64,000 bases of DNA. Origin: Nosema muscidifuracis (lineage: Eukaryota > Microsporidia > Nosematidae). A program made the translations under genes and the position numbers. The notes under the pieces were generated by a model, which saw only the letters and a list, made by a program, of their open reading frames with translations, was not told the origin of the DNA and searched no databases. The stretch lies in NCBI GenBank assembly GCA_028335825.1, contig JAIOKI010000004.1, positions 496,001-560,000 of the forward strand, written 5' to 3'. Numbering within the stretch: position 1 is the stretch's first letter; the number at the start of each line of letters is the position of its first letter. Positions 50,538 to 59,756 of the stretch are shown piece after piece.

Positions 50538-50857
50538 ATATATAAAAAAATAAATATTTATCAATCTTTATATAAAAAATCAGATAATTTTTAAATGACT
50601 TTATATAAAAAAATAAATATTTATCAATCTTCATATAAAAAATCAGATGATTTTTAAATAACTTTATATAAAAAAATAAATATTTATCAATCTTCATATA
50701 AAAAATCAGATGATTTTTAAATAACTTTATATAAAAAAATAAATATTTATCAATCTTTATATAAAAAATCAGATAATTTTTAAATGACTTTATATAAAAA
50801 AATAAATATTTATCAATCTTTATATAAAAAATCAGATGATTTTTAAATAACTTTATT
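50538..50857. repeat. 63-base minisatellite upstream of SSS1
   Basis: Five copies of a 63-base unit (words aaataaatatttatcaatct, tatataaaaaatcaga, tgatttttaaat) run from the tail of the 49.6 kb gene to 15 bases before the SSS1 start motif. As 63 is a multiple of three, the opposite strand is open through the array (a 21-residue Phe/Tyr/Lys/Ile repeat). I regard that frame as a by-product. Confidence 0.9.
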
Positions 50858-50870
50858 TTTACCCCCAAAG

Positions 50871-51095
50871 ATGAATCCCAATAAACAAAAGAAAGGAAAT
50901 ACTTTAAATTTAGTTACTTCAGAAATAATCGCTATAAAGAACTTTTGGAATAAATTAGTACAACCTTCAAGAGAACAATTTCTTACTTCTGTAAAATTAC
51001 AAGCTATGGCTATAGGATTAGTAGGTATAGTAGGATATGTAATTAAGCTAGTACATATTCCCATTAACAATATTTTAGTAAATAAACCTAATTAA
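50871..51095 (+). CDS. SSS1: Sec61 gamma subunit (SSS1/SecE) of the ER translocon
   Basis: The 74-residue protein has an amphipathic N-terminal helix (NFWNKLVQPSREQFLTSVKL, family F-x-x-x-C-x-K-P-x-x-x-E-F) and one C-terminal membrane segment AIGLVGIVGYVIKLVHIPIN followed by NILV. The end matches the highly conserved G-x-I-G-F-x-V-K-L-I-H-I-P-I-N-N-I. It clamps the two halves of Sec61 alpha in the ER membrane. The start has taccccaaagATG (taccccc upstream). Confidence 0.95.
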   Translation: MNPNKQKKGNTLNLVTSEIIAIKNFWNKLVQPSREQFLTSVKLQAMAIGLVGIVGYVIKLVHIPINNILVNKPN

Positions 51096-51366
51096 TTTTA
51101 TATAAAATATTTATCTTTAAAATATCTTAGATAATATTTATCTTCACAATAAATATCCATCTTATTATCTTCCTTTGTGATATTTATCTTTAATTTAAAA
51201 ACTTTTCAATATTCCCATAAAATATTTTCATTTTACATCTTAGAAATATATTCAATATTCCCATTAATATATTTAATATCCCATTAAATATTTTCACTCT
51301 AATATATTAACAAACAAATTATAAATTTAATTTAAAAATATACAAATTCAATATTTATTTAATAAT
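51096..51366. other. AT-rich spacer between convergent SSS1 and BRR6-like genes
   Basis: Loose repeats of aatatttatctt and attcccattaa(at)atattt words. No ORF, structure or start motif is seen. Confidence 0.5.
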
Positions 51367-52011
51367 CTATTTACCACCACCTTTTCTAAACTTAAGGTAT
51401 ATAATAAAGAACACACTTAGTACTAGTACACTTTTCCAAGACACTCTATCAATAAATCCATTACATACATCACCCATCACTTCAAACAAGACACTCGTAT
51501 ATTTAATATTCCCATTTTCTATTACACACTCCCATTCAGTACACATTTTATTCATAGCTGGTACTCTTGTATTTTTATCACACATATTTATTTTATAATT
51601 ATTCTTAGCTTCTTCTACTACTCGATCTAACTCATATCTTTTTATTCTTAATTTATGCATAATATCTTTTTGTAAAAAAATAAATAACTGAAGAATCAGA
51701 TAAGAAATAATTAGAGAAATTAGAATATCAGTAATAATAAAGAGATATTTATAAATAATAAAAACTAAGATCTTTAAATTACTTATAATATTCTTAAATA
51801 TGTTATTTCTATTTAAACTATTCTTATTTATAATATCTCTATTTAATTTATTTTTATGTATAGATTCTCTAGGTATATATTTTACAATATCTGTACAATC
51901 TATATCTACTCTTTTTCTTTTAAGAGGTGATAAATACTCACAATTTCTTGGTTTTCTTAAATTGCATATTTCCCATTTAAATTCATGCTCTACGTCCATA
52001 GGAATATTCAT
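51367..52011 (-). CDS. Nuclear-envelope protein of the Brr6/Brl1 family
   Basis: The 214-residue protein has two membrane segments (about 82-115 and 190-206) flanking a Cys-rich lumenal domain. That domain has the family signature: DIMHKLRIKRYELDRVV, then NYKINMC, RVPAMNKMCTEWECVI and the GDVCNGFIDRVSWKSVL segment (Brl domain: C-x-x-x-Y-x-x-N-x-C, P-A-L-x-x-x-C-x-x-W-x-x-C). Family members act in nuclear pore assembly and lipid homeostasis of the nuclear envelope. The position relative to Brr6 versus Brl1 cannot be decided. The N-terminal about 70 residues are hydrophilic and basic. The start has gcaccccttttATG. Confidence 0.87.
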   Translation of the reverse strand: MNIPMDVEHEFKWEICNLRKPRNCEYLSPLKRKRVDIDCTDIVKYIPRESIHKNKLNRDIINKNSLNRNNIFKNIISNLKILVFIIYKYLFIITDILISLIISYLILQLFIFLQKDIMHKLRIKRYELDRVVEEAKNNYKINMCDKNTRVPAMNKMCTEWECVIENGNIKYTSVLFEVMGDVCNGFIDRVSWKSVLVLSVFFIIYLKFRKGGGK

Positions 52012-52192
52012 AAAAGGGGTGCATGAATAGAAATATAATTTGAAGCATAAATCAAAATAAAATGTTAAGCATAAATAGAAATATAAGAAGCATAAATAGA
52101 AATATAATTTGGCATAAATAGAATGCTAAGCATAAATATAATGTTAAGCATAAATAGAATGTTAAGTATAAATAGAAAAAAAATATTTAATT
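52012..52192. repeat. gcataaatag minisatellite
   Basis: Eight or so copies of a core (a/g)gcataaatagaa(at/tg) with variable tails (tataatttgaa, aatgttaa) lie between the BRR6-like start and the PUS7 stop. No gene is seen. Confidence 0.8.
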
Positions 52193-53857
52193 TTATAATT
52201 CTCTCAATGCCATAGTAGCATAACAAGATGAATTAAGTTCAAAGGATATTACAAAATCTTCTTTATCTTTCCATCCTTCTACATTATACCCTTTCTCAAA
52301 AACCTTCCTTGTTCCACCTTTTAACATTTTATCATTCATCTTTTTGAGATCTAAAGAAGATTCTAACGAATAAGCTAAGCCTTCATCATTCAATTTTTTT
52401 ATAAATTCATTTACTTCTTTATTAAATAAATAACTCTGATAGGAATGCAAATAGATCATCCTTATTTCTCTTCTCATTCCTAATACAATCTTCTTATCAC
52501 TGATTACACCTTTATTCTTAAAAATGTATCTCTCCATATTATCACATTTTTTCATACATTCATTAAGATCTCCTTTCATAAATGATTCGTATCCTTTGCT
52601 ATTCTTTATAATAAGATCAAGAGCTTCTGTATATTCTTTATTAAGAATCTTCTCTCCAACTAAATGATTATTTTTAGCTTTCCCGAATCTTTGTGTACCA
52701 AAATAATTTATAAATCCATTTTCTATGTTTTTATAATTCAAATCTGATTGATTCTTTATTTTTATAGTGAATTTATTCCCTTTTAAATCTCCAAGTCTTT
52801 TTGAGTGTCCTTTTCTAATATTGTATATTCCTATTGATGAATTGTGATAAGAAGAAATATTTTCAGGTTTATTATTTTCTTCTGGTTTATTACTTTTACT
52901 AGAATTATTATTCTCTTCAAGTCTATTTTTTTCTTCAGGTTTATTATTCTCTTCAAGTTTATTACTTTCACCAGACTTACTTTTTCCTTCTAAATTATTG
53001 TTTTCACCAGACTTACAATTTCCTTCTAGTTTATTATTCTCTTCAGGTTTATTGAATATGGATATCTCCTTTTTAATTCTTTTAATATTTTCTATTCCTT
53101 CACTAATTACTTGTTCATCTTCATCTGAAATTTCTATATCTTCTAATAATTTAAATATCTTAATATTTTGATAATCTTCTTTGCTACAATCTGTATATTC
53201 ATAAGCAAAATCAATTAGATTAATAAAATTACATTTTATACTGACTTCTTGATAAGTCATTGCTTTCTTATCTTTATTCCCTGCAAATGATACAGGACTA
53301 TTAAGATGTCTCTCTACCATTTTACAAGCATCTACTGTGTTCATCATTATTTTCATTAAAGTGAATACGTAAGTGTTAGTATGAGATTTATTTATAATTA
53401 ATTCATCATTCACTGTTTTTGTATTAATAAGTGGATTATGACTAAGTATTTTGTATATTCTTGTTCTGAGATCTTTATTAGAAATTTTTATAGGAAGATA
53501 TTCAAGATTTCTGTATTTAGATTTTAATTCTTCATAATTTATATCTTTTAGTGAATTATTTTTAGAAAGATATTCAAGTTTTAATTCTTCATAATTTATA
53601 TCTTTTAGTGAATTATTTTTAGAAAGAAATTCTTCTATTTCTTCTTCATTTTTTAAATTATTATCGAATACAAAAATTAAGAAATTTACTGACTCGATAT
53701 ATTTTTCTATATCTAATATAGAAGATTTACTGCATAAAATATCATCTAAAGTTCGTTCTTGAACTATAAAATCAAAAGGACTGTCTTTTATCTGTAAATC
53801 AGTTTTTAAAGTATTTTCGTTATAGAAATAATTTATTTCTAGTGTGTTATCTATCAT
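52193..53857 (-). CDS. PUS7: Pseudouridine synthase PUS7 (TruD family)
   Basis: TruD landmarks: VSFAGNKDKKAMTYQEVSIK with the catalytic Asp in NKDKKA; GDLKGNKFTIKIKN; NGFINYFGTQRFGK; and MRREIRMIYLHSYQSYLFNKEVNEFI. Residues about 265-340 form an Asn/Glu/Lys-rich low-complexity insert, placed between the NKDKKA block and the GDLKGN strand. An earlier segment (about 78-115) has a 19-residue tandem duplication (LSKNNSLKDINYEEL twice). Pus7 modifies U13 and U35 in tRNAs, and U2 snRNA and mRNAs in yeast. The length is 554 with inserts (yeast 676). The start has atacccacATG. Confidence 0.92.
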   Translation of the reverse strand: MIDNTLEINYFYNENTLKTDLQIKDSPFDFIVQERTLDDILCSKSSILDIEKYIESVNFLIFVFDNNLKNEEEIEEFLSKNNSLKDINYEELKLEYLSKNNSLKDINYEELKSKYRNLEYLPIKISNKDLRTRIYKILSHNPLINTKTVNDELIINKSHTNTYVFTLMKIMMNTVDACKMVERHLNSPVSFAGNKDKKAMTYQEVSIKCNFINLIDFAYEYTDCSKEDYQNIKIFKLLEDIEISDEDEQVISEGIENIKRIKKEISIFNKPEENNKLEGNCKSGENNNLEGKSKSGESNKLEENNKPEEKNRLEENNNSSKSNKPEENNKPENISSYHNSSIGIYNIRKGHSKRLGDLKGNKFTIKIKNQSDLNYKNIENGFINYFGTQRFGKAKNNHLVGEKILNKEYTEALDLIIKNSKGYESFMKGDLNECMKKCDNMERYIFKNKGVISDKKIVLGMRREIRMIYLHSYQSYLFNKEVNEFIKKLNDEGLAYSLESSLDLKKMNDKMLKGGTRKVFEKGYNVEGWKDKEDFVISFELNSSCYATMALREL

Positions 53858-54084
53858 GTGGGTATAAAATATTCATATCTTTAAAAATATTCTACTTATT
53901 AAAATTAATAAAATCTCTAGCTTGTACTAAAAAAATGTTTTTTTATGCATAATTTTTAAATTAATAAAATTAACCTCTTGCATTAACAACTTTAATAAAC
54001 TCATATTAAAATCTATAACTTTATAAAATTAACCTCTTAAATTAACAACTTTAACAAACTAATATTGAAATTAAAACTCTTAAA
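53858..54084. repeat. Short intergenic repeat upstream of PUS7
   Basis: Two copies of a unit with aaaattaacctctt(g/a)(c/a)attaac and aactttaa(t/c)aaact, plus one partial, occupy about 53965-54080. They sit between the PUS7 start and the eL21 stop. Confidence 0.65.
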
Positions 54085-54567
54085 TTAATAAATTTTAATG
54101 TATGGCTCATAACCTACCTTGACTGGTACATTCTCCTTCAAATTTAATACGAACTCTTCTCTTGGTCCTTCTTCCTTCTGTCTAATGTATTCTGGTTTTA
54201 CTCCATTTTTTTTAGATTCTTCCAAAATTTCCCTATTTTTACTTACTCTTTCTAAGAAAGCATCTCTTCCTTTGTATTTCTTTAAATGTTCAATTCTAAC
54301 GAAGATAGTCTTTACAGATAATCTTCCATTAACTTTCTTATGTAAGACTACTCCTACTGATTTTGGGTTAACAGTAAATACTCTACCAGTACGTCCATGG
54401 TAATACTTAAATGGCATACCTTTATGTATAGATGGGTTTATACTAATAGTAACATAATCTCCAATTTTGTATGTAGCGAGGTATACGCTTAATCCTGGTG
54501 TACCATGTTTACGGAATGGTTGTTTAAGTAATTGACGAGTTTTTCTTCGTAATCCGTTAGCTGACAT
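54085..54567 (-). CDS. RPL21: 60S ribosomal protein eL21
   Basis: The 160-residue protein starts with the eL21 head [19 protein letters not shown]. It then has [40 protein letters not shown] (family Y-H-G-K-T-G-x-V-x-x-V-x-x-x-x-V-G), [10 protein letters not shown] and a basic and acidic tail. Length matches the family (160). The start has ttaccccaaATG. It is divergent from SmG with 72 bases between starts. Confidence 0.96.
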   Translation of the reverse strand: MSANGLRRKTRQLLKQPFRKHGTPGLSVYLATYKIGDYVTISINPSIHKGMPFKYYHGRTGRVFTVNPKSVGVVLHKKVNGRLSVKTIFVRIEHLKKYKGRDAFLERVSKNREILEESKKNGVKPEYIRQKEEGPREEFVLNLKENVPVKVGYEPYIKIY

Positions 54568-54639
54568 TTGGGGTAAAAAATATTTTAAAAAAAAATATTT
54601 GAGTTTTTAAATAAATTTTTTTATTATAAAAACTCCCTT

Positions 54640-54837
54640 ATGAAATCTAAGGATATACCAGATTTAAATAAATATTTAAGTAAGAATGTTGTAGTCAATA
54701 CAAAGAATAAGAAATTTATAGGAATTCTTAAAGGACATGATGCTTTTATGAATTTAGTATTGTATAAAGTAGAAAAATATAGTTTTGTTATTATAAGAGG
54801 AGATAGTGTTATTGATGTATATTCAGCTGATAATTAA
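54640..54837 (+). CDS. SMX2: Sm-like small ribonucleoprotein G (SmG)
   Basis: The 65-residue Sm fold has Sm1 (PDLNKYLSKNVVVNTKNKKFIGILKGHDAFMNLVLY) and Sm2 (VIIRGDSVIDVYS). GHDAFMNLVL and VIIRGDSV match SmG (GFDPFMNLVL, VIRGNSI); LSm7 is the near alternative. SmG is part of the heptamer on spliceosomal snRNAs, so its presence suggests that splicing, or at least snRNPs, are retained. The start has aactcccttATG. Confidence 0.85.
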   Translation: MKSKDIPDLNKYLSKNVVVNTKNKKFIGILKGHDAFMNLVLYKVEKYSFVIIRGDSVIDVYSADN

Positions 54838-55162
54838 ATAATTTAGAATGTATTGATGAGATAATTATTAAATTGATACTATAATTCTATTTCAAAAGTC
54901 TTTATTAAATTTTTATTTGAATTTTATAATTGTTTTAATAAATTTTATATTTATCTGAATTAAATATTCATCTGTTAAATGTATTATTTCTTCTATTAAA
55001 TTTTATATTTATTTTAATAAATCTCTTCTATTCATTTTAATAATTTTTCTATTTATCTAATTTATTATCAATCTAACTATATAAATTTTATATTCATCTT
55101 ATTGCCAATCTCTTAACTATTTTATTCTTAAAATATTTTTTATATTTTTTTTTAACCCTAAA
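54838..55162. repeat. AT-rich spacer between SmG and uS4
   Basis: Degenerate recurrences of ttaataaattttatatttat and ttcat(t)ttaat units fill most of the region. The end is tttttaaccctaaaATG of the uS4 gene. Nothing else is seen. Confidence 0.5.
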
Positions 55163-55729
55163 ATGGCCAACCAATATTCCAAAAGATTAGTCCACAAACC
55201 AAGAAATCCATTTGAGAAAGATCGTCTCATCAAGGAGATGCAAATAGTAGGAAAGTTTGGATTGAAAAATAAGCACGAATTACGTCTTGCTACTTTATCT
55301 TTCTCCAATGATAAAAAAGAAGCTCGTCAACTTCTTACATCTACAAATGTAGAAGATATAATTATCAATGCTAGAAATCTTTTGAATAAATTATGCTCTA
55401 ATGGAATTTTAAATGGTATTGATCTTACCAATAAGGAAGAAATACATGATGGATTAAATAGTATCTTAGATTTGACTATTGATAATTATTTAGAAAGAAC
55501 TCTTCAATATAGAGTTTATTCTAGTGGATTAGCTAAATCTGTACATCATGCTAGATGGTTAATTACCAAAGGACAGATTAGTATTCAGGGAGTAGTAATT
55601 AAAAGACCAAATTATATTGTCAAGGCTGAGGAAGAAGCTTTTGTTGAACTTACACCTTACTCATGGTCTTCTAATACTAAAATAACTAAGAGTCAGAGAA
55701 AGAAGCAAGCTAAAGGAGACGAAGAATAA
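55163..55729 (+). CDS. RPS9: 40S ribosomal protein uS4 (RPS9)
   Basis: The 188-residue protein begins with the eukaryotic uS4 head ([19 protein letters not shown], then [12 protein letters not shown]). It has the S4 RNA-binding module with [25 protein letters not shown] (family LERRLQTxVFKxGLAKSIHHARVLI) and [17 protein letters not shown], and a basic tail. It binds 18S rRNA at the 40S body early in assembly. The start has taaccctaaaATG. Confidence 0.96.
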   Translation: MANQYSKRLVHKPRNPFEKDRLIKEMQIVGKFGLKNKHELRLATLSFSNDKKEARQLLTSTNVEDIIINARNLLNKLCSNGILNGIDLTNKEEIHDGLNSILDLTIDNYLERTLQYRVYSSGLAKSVHHARWLITKGQISIQGVVIKRPNYIVKAEEEAFVELTPYSWSSNTKITKSQRKKQAKGDEE

Positions 55730-56180
55730 ATTATTTTTTTATTTAAAATAGTGTGTTTTTATATTAAAATAGCATGTTTTACTAAGTAGTATATTTATAT
55801 TAAAGTAGTATGTTTTATTTAAGTAGTGTGTTTTATTAAATTATTTTATTAAATTATTATATTAAAATAGTATATTTTATTAAATTATTTTATATACATC
55901 CTATCATTTATTTTATGCATTACCCTAGTTAAATTTTTTCTGTTATAAGAGTAGGAGTGTAGTTAATTAGAGGTTAAAAAATAATTAAACTATCTTGAAT
56001 ATGAATTGTTAAAGTAGTCCTTATAAAAATATTACTTTTGTTGGGATCAAGTAACTTGGTGACGTCATGACTTAATTATTCACCATTGTTACATAAAGGG
56101 GAACCCCTAAAATAAAATATGTTTTCTAATAATCATTCTTCGTACAACAACTTTGATAAAAAAGATTTATTTTTACAAAT
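55730..56180. other. Spacer downstream of uS4 with repeats and a structured segment
   Basis: The left part (about 55735-55880) is a tandem repeat of ttaaaatag(t/c)atgttttatta-like units. The right part (about 55920-56110) is unique DNA of clearly higher G+C, holding a strong hairpin (listed separately) and a GGGG-AA-CCCC sequence at 56097-56107. A 36-codon ORF at 56119-56229 follows the CCCC but overlaps the end of the PITP gene and is doubtful. Confidence 0.55.
55960..56110 (+). ncRNA. Candidate structured RNA
   Basis: At 56051-56092 an imperfect stem can form: GTAAC pairs with GTTAC and, inside a small internal loop, GGTGA pairs with TCACC, closing a loop that contains the palindrome gtcatgac. 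Upstream is gtagttaattagaggttaaa, and G/C content is well above other spacers. The strand is arbitrary; both are possible. It does not match tRNA boxes, U6, 5S, or RNase P conserved blocks as far as I can see. It might be a snRNA or snoRNA, or just a regulatory hairpin. Confidence 0.28.
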
Positions 56181-56795
56181 TTATTTTAAATTAAAAGTCT
56201 CTTCTTCTAACTTGTCAATATCAGTATGACTTTTATTTATCCACATTTCTTTACTATTTATCATAAGTGTATGATGATCAATAATCTGATTCTTCATAGA
56301 TTTGGATATCTCATTGGCTATCCATCCCAAAAAGAAATTGTTAACTTCAACATCCATTTTCTTATAACATTTAATACTCTCCTCATTCCCTGATATATCT
56401 AAAGTCTCCATTTCTATATCAGGAAAAGGATTCTCTTCTGAAATACGTGTCTCTATTTTTATACCAAAAACTTCTTTAGAAAAATGATTGTTTTTATACG
56501 ATGTATGAATAATTTCTTCATTGTAATAACAAGTCTCTGTAACAGTACATGCTGCATCAGGTATCAATTTTCTAATCATATTAGGGATCTTAGAATGAAG
56601 ATGAAGATGTTTTATAGTACTTTGTACTTTACCATACTCATCATGATTAGTAGACTCTTTGTTAATCAAACTTATTTTAAATCCCTTATCACCATCAGAA
56701 ATGTATTTCTTAATAGCTGTGTATCTGTTTCCTATATTATATTGTGTATTCTTTATGGGTAAGATTAATTCGAATACTTTTGATACCTTTGCCAT
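56181..56795 (-). CDS. Phosphatidylinositol transfer protein (class I PITP, START-like)
   Basis: The N-terminus FELILPIKNTQYNIGNRYTA matches the PITP opening (LPxxVxEYxIGQLY). STIKHLHLHSKIPNMIRKLIP matches the K-x-Y-H-L-x-S-K-V-P-x-x-I-R-x-x-x-P block. DAACTVTETCYYNEEIIHTSY corresponds to A-L-x-x-x-E-x-A-W-N-A-Y-P-Y-x-x-T, and KIETRISEE to the IET strand. It moves PI/PC between membranes. It is 204 residues against about 270 for human PITP alpha; the C-terminal helix region appears shortened. A CCCC lies about 16 bases upstream of the ATG. It is convergent with uS4. Confidence 0.85.
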   Translation of the reverse strand: MAKVSKVFELILPIKNTQYNIGNRYTAIKKYISDGDKGFKISLINKESTNHDEYGKVQSTIKHLHLHSKIPNMIRKLIPDAACTVTETCYYNEEIIHTSYKNNHFSKEVFGIKIETRISEENPFPDIEMETLDISGNEESIKCYKKMDVEVNNFFLGWIANEISKSMKNQIIDHHTLMINSKEMWINKSHTDIDKLEEETFNLK

Positions 56796-57142
56796 AAATG
56801 TATTAATAATTTGGGGTTTATAAAATTGATTACCAATTAAAAATCATTGGTACGATCTGAAAAAAATATTCGAACTATTTTTTAATAAAATAATTGTATT
56901 TAATTGAGTCATATTTTTGATAAAATGATAGGTATGTAATTAATTAGTAATAGGATAGTTAAATATTTGTAATAAGATAACTAAATTAAATAATTAAATA
57001 TTTGTAATAAGATGATTAAATTAAATATTTGAAATAATATAATTAAATTAAATAATTAAATATTTGTAATAAGATAATTAAAAAAAAGTAAATATTAGTA
57101 ATAAAAAAAAATTAGATAATTAAATTAATATTAAAATATTTT
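56796..57142. repeat. AT repeat between PITP and the first HAD gene
   Basis: Six or so copies of a core aattaaatatttgtaataagata(a/g)tt with variations cover about 56935-57110. The PITP CCCC motif lies at about 56812. No gene is seen. Confidence 0.7.
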
Positions 57143-57805
57143 TTACTTAATATTTTTAACGATATCTAATATATCATCATCTCTTTTTACATGAACTACA
57201 TTCCATCCTCTTTTTTTAGCTGTTTCAATATTTTTAATATCATCATCATAAAAATATATTTTAGATGAATCAATTATATTTAAATATTTCTCGACAAAAT
57301 CGTACGAATTATCTTTAGGTTTTTCTATCGAATCGTACTGTCCTGGATGAAATACTCCTTCAAAACATTCATTTAATCCTAAAATATTAAGAATACGTTC
57401 TGCTCGTTTTTTAGGTGCATTAGTAAAACACCATTTCTTATACGGTATAGAATTAAGAGCATCTTTTAAATTAATATTTTCACTAAGATATTTCAAATAA
57501 AAACTATCATCTTTGGAATCTTCAGCTTCATAAGTTACCTTTTTAATAAAAGATTTCAAAAGATCGTTTTCTTTAATTAATTGACCTAAATTATCACCAA
57601 ATTCTGGTATATCACTAGTAACAAGCTGTAGTTCTTTATATTTACTTATCCATATATTAGTATCTTCTTGGCGTAATAATGGATTATGTTTATACAAGGT
57701 ATCATCAATATCAAAAATTAGAACCTTATCATAATCATTTGGTTGTATATTATTTAGATTTGTTAATGACATTAATATAAACTTAATAGTAGAAGTAGAA
57801 TTCAT
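57143..57805 (-). CDS. HAD-family phosphatase (pyrimidine 5'-nucleotidase, Sdt1/Phm8-like), copy 1
   Basis: HAD motifs: I LIFDIDDTLY (nucleophile Asp), II CFTNAPKKRA (Thr), III EKPKDNSYDF (Lys), IV IYFYDDDIKN (paired Asp). DIDDTLY, TNAPKKRAExILxxLG and KPxxxSY are typical of the yeast Sdt1/Phm8 nucleotidase group. The start is the ATG of MNSTSTIKFILMS, parallel to the MNPSTSLQYIIMS start of copy 2; it has no CCC motif, only tccttaaaATG. It shares long identical stretches with copy 2 (LKDALNSIPYKKWCFTNAP). Divergence is spread evenly, with no obvious loss of function. Confidence 0.87.
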   Translation of the reverse strand: MNSTSTIKFILMSLTNLNNIQPNDYDKVLIFDIDDTLYKHNPLLRQEDTNIWISKYKELQLVTSDIPEFGDNLGQLIKENDLLKSFIKKVTYEAEDSKDDSFYLKYLSENINLKDALNSIPYKKWCFTNAPKKRAERILNILGLNECFEGVFHPGQYDSIEKPKDNSYDFVEKYLNIIDSSKIYFYDDDIKNIETAKKRGWNVVHVKRDDDILDIVKNIK

Positions 57806-59756
57806 TTTAAGGATACTTTATTATAGTTTATATAGGAAAAAATTAATTTAATTTTTAATTTATAAAAAAACATATAGTATCAAAAAAAAACTGAATTATT
57901 TATATAAGAAAGCATATAATATCAAAAAATCTTACTTAAACATTTTTTTATTATTTATTATTTAATATATTAGAGTATGATTTAAGACATGACTTATGAA
58001 TGAGTAAGATTATTGAATAATAAAGTATTAGAAATGGTCATTTCATATTTAAATGTCTTTAAAATAATATTGGCTCGAGATATGATAAATGACGTAATAA
58101 AATTAAAACAAACAAGAAATAAAGTTATTTAATGAATATTAAAATTAAAACAAACAAGAAATAAAGTTATTTAATGAATATTAAAATTAAAACAAACAAG
58201 AAATGAAGTTATAAAATTAAAACAAACAAGAAAATAAAGTTATAAAATGAATATTAAATTTAAGAAATGAAGTTATTGAATGAATATTAAAAATAATGAA
58301 ATTTTTTTTATATACAGGTATTTATTTCCCACTACTAGCAATCCTGTATGGAGTTATCAAAAATTAATTATTTTCCTATTGACCATTTGGTAATAAAATT
58401 CTTATCAATTAAGTATTAAATTATAAAATATTTTTTCTTTTGTCGTTTTAGTATGAAATATTTTTTAACTACAATAAATTTCTCGAAATGTGAAATTTCA
58501 ATTTAGGTTTCGAAATAATATTTTTGAACTAACTTTCTTCATGTTGAAATATAAATTTAGTAGCAGTACAAAACTTAAGGAATAAACAGATATAAATGTA
58601 TAATTCATATCAAATAGAAGACGTTCACCAGCAGAATGAAATTCTATTCTTCTAATAACAATAAAACATTTAAATAATCAATCAATAATGTTATTAATAT
58701 ATTAGAGTATATTCATTGTTTCACTTTATATTTATAAATTAACAATATAATATTTAAATACTGAATTTTTAATTTATATTTATCATGATCTTAAAAGAAA
58801 AATCAAATAATGTGAAATATGAATTATTAGATTGAGGTTTTTGATGCTTTTCTTTAATATTAGTAAATATCTATTTAGATAATAAGAATTTAATTAAAGA
58901 TAATGAATCAACTATGGTAATTATTTATAGTGTTTATCAAAGACATTATATTTTTACTTATCATTTTAAATGGCGTTTTTTAGACTGCAAATCTTCATTC
59001 GAATCTGTTTAAATTGAAATGCTTTAAAAAGTCTTCTTTAGAGAAATTTATAAAATATGGGCTTCTATACGTGAAGTTTACCCAGCGCATTTTTTATTTA
59101 GCATTGTATTTTGTTTATATTTCGTCCCAGGTGAAAAAATTGTATTAATCTTCTTTTTACGCCTTTTTATAGAAAAGGTTCATTGGCAAGTAAATTGTAT
59201 TTTCGTGGGTTTTCTATACTTTCAAATTCTAAAATTACCTGTTTTTTAATAACTTGTATGTCAGATTCATTATATTTTACTTTTATGTCTGTCTTAATAA
59301 GATGTCACCCTTATTTCCTCATATTTGTTGATAATACTTTGTATGAATGACTTTCAGTTTCTATATATTTATTTACAACATGTCTTTTAATGAAGTAAAT
59401 GTATGCATTATTAATCATAATTTCACACTTAGTCGTTATTCGGTATACTGTTTTATTTGTAGCTTAATTCCACTAATAGAAATGTCCTAATCAATTAAAA
59501 ATATTTCTGTCTTGTAAAAAACATAATTTTTTTATTACTTTTTTTGCATATCTACATTGAAGATTCTTCTATTTATTATAATTCATTTTCATATCTCATA
59601 TAAGAAATAGCATGTTCATTGATAGATTTTATTAAGTTAGCTTTATTCAGAAAGTTTTTCAATAGTAATTATACTTGTTTTTATTTTCTCTTTTATTAAG
59701 AAAAAATTTTTTACAGTTACTTAAAAAATATACTAAATTTTAATTTAAATATTTTT
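57806..59756. other. Gene-poor spacer between the HAD paralogues
   Basis: The left part has a minisatellite of about 42-base units (aaaattaaaacaaacaagaaa, gttatttaatgaata; about 58090-58290). The middle is unique, non-repetitive AT-rich DNA like the main desert, and about 58950-59360 is a decayed LINE fragment on the minus strand. No ORF with a start motif is seen. Confidence 0.65.
58950..59360 (-). mobile_element. Decayed LINE fragment, endonuclease-like C-terminal domain (copy 3)
   Basis: On the minus strand, one frame gives DIKVKYNESDIQVI (about 59255-59296), VILEFESIENPRKY (about 59198-59245) and NLLANEP. In a neighbouring frame TWDEI and TKYNAK follow (about 59105-59135). The order and spacing equal copies 1 and 2 (KIKYNRPDI / ILEVGI / KYDLLANEL / TWDG). 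It is dead, with several stops and frame changes. The insert separates the two HAD paralogues. No RT, 5' end or target-site duplication could be identified. Confidence 0.58.

Noticed and set aside
50485-50868. 127-codon antisense frame of 21-residue repeats
   Set aside because: A by-product of a 63-base minisatellite; no start motif.
56119-56229. 36-codon ORF with CCCC upstream
   Set aside because: Overlaps the 3' end of PITP on the opposite strand, and the CCCC is part of a GGGG-AA-CCCC sequence next to the hairpin; kept only as a remark.
58985-59010. ttcgaatc word resembling a tRNA B box
   Set aside because: No A box or acceptor stem pairs around it, and the region belongs to LINE copy 3.
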